Assembly (NCBI GenBank): GCA_017439085.1
Contig: JAFRTU010000009.1
Span: 1-64,000 of the forward strand
Origin: Clostridia bacterium
GTDB taxonomy: Bacteria > Bacillota > Clostridia > Christensenellales > Christensenellaceae
DNA: 64,000 nt
Direction: 5' to 3'
Of the stretch, positions 61,084-64,000 are shown one piece after another (within the stretch, counting starts at the first letter, position 1; each line of letters begins with the position of its first letter). The position numbers and the translations under genes were made by a program. The notes beneath the pieces were generated by a model. It was not told the DNA's origin, searched no databases, and saw only the letters and a list, made by a program, of their open reading frames with translations.

Positions 61084-62520
61084 ATGACAAAGATCACAGA
61101 TCTGGAACCGAAGAGTTTCTGGCACTTTTTTGAAGAGATAAGCCGTATCCCAAGAGGCTCCGGTAACGAAAAAGCAATTGCTGACTACATTGAATCTTTT
61201 GGAAAGAAAAGAGGATTCTATACATACAGGGATGAAGTCCATAACGTGTTTATCAGAAAACCTGCTTCGGCAGGATGCGAGGAGGCTGCGCCATTGCTCC
61301 TTCAGGGCCATATGGATATGGTCTGCGAAAAGAACGGGGACTGCGAGCATGATTTTCTGAATGATCCCATCTCTCTCATAATTGAAGACGGATGGGTCCA
61401 TGCTGACGGAACGACTCTCGGAGCTGATAACGGGACTGCCATAGCATCCATGCTTTCAATTCTGGATGACGATCATCTTGCTCATCCGGTCCTTGAATGT
61501 CTTTTCACAGTTCAGGAGGAGATAGGCCTTATCGGTGCAAGTTTCTTTGATGCAGAGCAGATCACCTCCATGAGGATGCTGAACATGGACTGCGGAGGAG
61601 AGGGAACCATAACTTCTAGCTGCGCAGGTGGAATGGTGGTGGAGCTTTCAAAGAATCTTGACCTCGTCCCCTTCAATGGTACGGCAATTAAGATCCTGGT
61701 AACGGGGCTTGCAGGAGGCCACAGCGGAGGAAAGATCAAGAACTATCTCGGCAATGCAAACAGGATAATGGGAAGGATACTCATGCATCTCGATGAGCCG
61801 GCGATAGTATCCATAAGGGGCGGAAACAAGGATAATGCGATACCGAGGGAATGTGAAGCCGTGGTATCCGTTGAGAATCCGGAAAAGGCATTTTCGATCA
61901 TAGGTGACATGGAAAAGACCATCAGAGCAGAGCTCGGAGACGAGGATCGGGATTTCAAAGTCATAGTTGAAGAGGAGATGCCATATATCCTCATGGCAGA
62001 TACGGATGACAGCAGAAAGATATGGCAGATCCTGAACGTTGGACTTGACGGAGTGCTTTGGATGAGCCACAGCATTGAGGATCTGGTGGAAGCGTCTGTT
62101 AATCTTGCAGTGATAGACATGAATGAAGATGAAGTGAGGCTCACGTTCTCCCCGAGGGCAGCTATCGAGAGCCTTAACGACTATACTCAGGAGAGACTGG
62201 AGATCATGTCCGAGATACTCGGATTTGAGATGAAAGTCCTTTACAGATATCCGGGCTGGGCATTTGCAAAAGATTCCCCGTTAAGAGACCTTCTCATCAG
62301 GGTATATAAAGAAGAGACAGGTAAGGATATGGAGATAAAAGCCGTACATGGGGGCCTCGAGACCGGGATAATCCTTGGCAAGAAACCGGGATTAGACATA
62401 GCGGCAATAGGTCCTGACAGTGAGGGGGCACACAGTCCTCAGGAAAGACTGAATATCAGTTCAATGGAAAGAACCTACAGACTCGTCTGTAGAGTAATAG
62501 AAGAATGTTCAAAGAGTTAA
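61084..62520 (+). CDS. pepD: Aminoacyl-histidine dipeptidase (M20, PepD)
   Basis: A 478-residue zinc dipeptidase of family M20C. Metal ligands are seen in LLQGHMDMVCEK, ADGTTLGADNGTA, FTVQEEIGLIGA (catalytic Glu pair) and LNMDCGG, with the final AVHGGLETG histidine. A lid/dimerisation domain lies about 210-390. It has no signal peptide, so it is cytosolic, for peptide use as a carbon or amino-acid source. The ribosome binding site is AAGGGAAGGA. It is followed 16 bp later by fhs with its own ribosome binding site; co-transcription is possible. Confidence 0.95.
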   Translation: MTKITDLEPKSFWHFFEEISRIPRGSGNEKAIADYIESFGKKRGFYTYRDEVHNVFIRKPASAGCEEAAPLLLQGHMDMVCEKNGDCEHDFLNDPISLIIEDGWVHADGTTLGADNGTAIASMLSILDDDHLAHPVLECLFTVQEEIGLIGASFFDAEQITSMRMLNMDCGGEGTITSSCAGGMVVELSKNLDLVPFNGTAIKILVTGLAGGHSGGKIKNYLGNANRIMGRILMHLDEPAIVSIRGGNKDNAIPRECEAVVSVENPEKAFSIIGDMEKTIRAELGDEDRDFKVIVEEEMPYILMADTDDSRKIWQILNVGLDGVLWMSHSIEDLVEASVNLAVIDMNEDEVRLTFSPRAAIESLNDYTQERLEIMSEILGFEMKVLYRYPGWAFAKDSPLRDLLIRVYKEETGKDMEIKAVHGGLETGIILGKKPGLDIAAIGPDSEGAHSPQERLNISSMERTYRLVCRVIEECSKS

Positions 62521-62536
62521 AGGGAGGAATTGAAAC

Positions 62537-64000
62537 ATGACAGATATCGAGATCGCTCAGAGCACACCCATCAGGCCTATTTCCGAAGTTGCGGAATCCA
62601 TAGGCATCAGCACTGATGAACTGGAATTCTACGGAAAGTATAAGGCCAAGATAGACCCGCTCACAATCAAGAGAGACAAGGCGCCGGGAAAGCTGATACT
62701 GGTCACAGCAATCACTCCTACCGCGGCAGGCGAAGGGAAGACAACTACCACAATAGGTCTTGCCGACGGACTCAAGAAGATAGGCAAGAACGTCATGGTA
62801 GCCTTGAGAGAGCCATCTCTCGGACCGGTATTCGGAGTCAAGGGAGGGGCAACCGGAGGCGGATATGCGCAGGTAGTTCCGATGGAAGACATAAACCTTC
62901 ATTTTACAGGTGACTTCCATGCCATCGGTGCTGCAAACAACCTGCTCGCAGCCATGATAGATAATCATATATACCAGGGAAACGAACTTGGAATCGATCC
63001 TAGAAGGGTAACCTGGAGAAGATGTGTCGACATGAACGACAGACAGCTGAGATTCGTAGTTGACGGACTTGGCGGAAAGGCTAATGGAACTCCGAGAGAA
63101 GACGGATATGACATCACGGTCGCTTCTGAGATAATGGCAGTCCTTTGCCTTGCAGACGACATTCATGATCTTAAAGAGAGACTCGCAAGGATAATCGTCG
63201 GATACAATTATGACGGCGAGCCTGTCACTGCAGGTCAGTTAAAGGCTGCAGGAGCCATGGCTGCTCTCTTAAAGGATGCAATGAAGCCGAACCTCGTTCA
63301 GACACTTGAGGGAACACCGGTATTCATTCACGGAGGACCTTTTGCAAATATAGCTCACGGCTGTAACTCAGTCATAGCGACAAAACTTGCAATGAAGATC
63401 GGTGATTATGCCGTGACGGAGGCAGGATTCGGTGCGGATCTCGGAGCAGAGAAGTTCCTCGATATCAAGTGCAGATATGCAGGTCTCAAGCCATCGGCAG
63501 TGGTTCTTGTGGGAACTGTAAGAGCGCTCAAACTCCACGGCGGAGCTGATAAGAAGAATCTTGCTGAAGAGGATATAGATGCTCTCATCAAAGGTATCCC
63601 GAACCTCTTAAAACACGCTTCAAATATCCAGAATGTATATAAGCTTCCGTGTGTTGTTGCCATAAACAGATTCCCGACTGACACAGAAAATGAGATAAAA
63701 GTCATCATCGATGAACTGAAGAAGATCAACGTCAACGTTATTCTTTCAGAAGTCTGGGCTAAGGGCGGAGAAGGAGCCATCGAGCTTGCAAACGAAGTCG
63801 TAAGACTCTGTGAGACTGACAATGATTTCACCTTTGCATATGAGGATGAGGACTCCATCGAAACAAAGATCGAGAAGATAGTGAAGAAGGTCTACGGAGG
63901 AGCGGGAGTGGATTATACCGCTGATGCAAAGAAACAGCTCCGTACTTTCAAGAAACTTGGTTATAACAGGATGCCGGTCTGTATGGCAAAGACACAATAT
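62537..64000 (+). CDS. fhs: Formate-tetrahydrofolate ligase, 3' end outside window
   Basis: ATP-dependent synthesis of 10-formyl-tetrahydrofolate from formate. The open frame runs 488 codons to the window edge, of about 556 expected. Motifs: N-terminal [12 protein letters not shown], the P-loop [50 protein letters not shown] and [16 protein letters not shown] 62537 is preceded by AGGGAGGA. In anaerobes this enzyme serves one-carbon metabolism, purine synthesis and sometimes acetogenesis or glycine fermentation; Wood-Ljungdahl partner genes are not in the window. Confidence 0.97.
   Translation, partial: MTDIEIAQSTPIRPISEVAESIGISTDELEFYGKYKAKIDPLTIKRDKAPGKLILVTAITPTAAGEGKTTTTIGLADGLKKIGKNVMVALREPSLGPVFGVKGGATGGGYAQVVPMEDINLHFTGDFHAIGAANNLLAAMIDNHIYQGNELGIDPRRVTWRRCVDMNDRQLRFVVDGLGGKANGTPREDGYDITVASEIMAVLCLADDIHDLKERLARIIVGYNYDGEPVTAGQLKAAGAMAALLKDAMKPNLVQTLEGTPVFIHGGPFANIAHGCNSVIATKLAMKIGDYAVTEAGFGADLGAEKFLDIKCRYAGLKPSAVVLVGTVRALKLHGGADKKNLAEEDIDALIKGIPNLLKHASNIQNVYKLPCVVAINRFPTDTENEIKVIIDELKKINVNVILSEVWAKGGEGAIELANEVVRLCETDNDFTFAYEDEDSIETKIEKIVKKVYGGAGVDYTADAKKQLRTFKKLGYNRMPVCMAKTQY

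Overview
The window looks like a chromosomal segment of an anaerobic, low-to-moderate GC Bacillota, most likely class Clostridia. Evidence seen: pyruvate:ferredoxin oxidoreductase plus a clostridial 2[4Fe-4S] ferredoxin, formate-tetrahydrofolate ligase, a Re-citrate-synthase-type TCA module, a T-box leader on valS, lipoteichoic-acid synthase, meso-DAP dehydrogenase, strong AGGAGG ribosome binding sites and many short, tight operons ended by (often bidirectional) hairpin terminators. There are no phage, transposon, integrase, CRISPR or plasmid genes. Genus cannot be assigned from the sequence alone; a Family XIII/Anaerovoracaceae-like clostridium is only a guess.

Layout. 1-4.6 kb: end of an rRNA operon (5S), then tmk-holB-ricT-fer-trmN-rsmI, and after a divergent PFOR gene metG-tatD and (at 15.2 kb) a YabE-like G5 protein. 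This is the order of the Bacillus subtilis tmk-yabE neighbourhood, with a ferredoxin where Bacillus has yabA and with PFOR, a DUF819 membrane protein, a phosphoribosyltransferase and a MecA-type penicillin-binding protein inserted. 16-23 kb: DUF896 protein, a Pro/Asp-rich lipoprotein, luxS followed by an OmpR/histidine-kinase pair, and a converging VTC-DUF4956-Cthe_2159 surface operon. 23-31 kb: cytidylate-kinase-like protein, glucokinase-pyrophosphatase, pgsA, and a T-box-controlled valS-folC-pnuC operon. 31-37 kb: DUF1846 protein, a clostripain-like lipoprotein that has lost its catalytic residues, a free-standing FakA C-terminal-like domain with a small acidic protein, YitT and an M24 peptidase.

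37.2-43 kb is the most striking block: a promoter overlapped by a perfect 34-bp palindrome, then Re-citrate synthase, a GntR/FCD regulator, isocitrate dehydrogenase and an aconitase-family hydratase. Together these make a complete oxidative half-TCA pathway from oxaloacetate to 2-oxoglutarate under its own regulator. 43.6-50.5 kb (minus strand): lipoteichoic-acid synthase with diacylglycerol kinase, a small membrane protein, and a PF04392-type ABC importer. 50.6-53 kb: HAD phosphatase, thiamine pyrophosphokinase and diaminopimelate dehydrogenase. 53-59.5 kb: a nine-gene tightly overlapping operon of modifying enzymes (YitT, GNAT-nitroreductase fusion, HAD, GDPD, HD, methyltransferase, APH-like kinase, YbaK, GNAT). 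59.6-64 kb: rarA, pepD and the first 488 codons of fhs, which runs off the end of the window.

No intergenic stretch exceeds 300 bp. The largest, 8124-8406, holds divergent promoters and a possible hairpin. Promoter, terminator and domain calls were made by eye; family names rest on recognised motifs, not on database searches.
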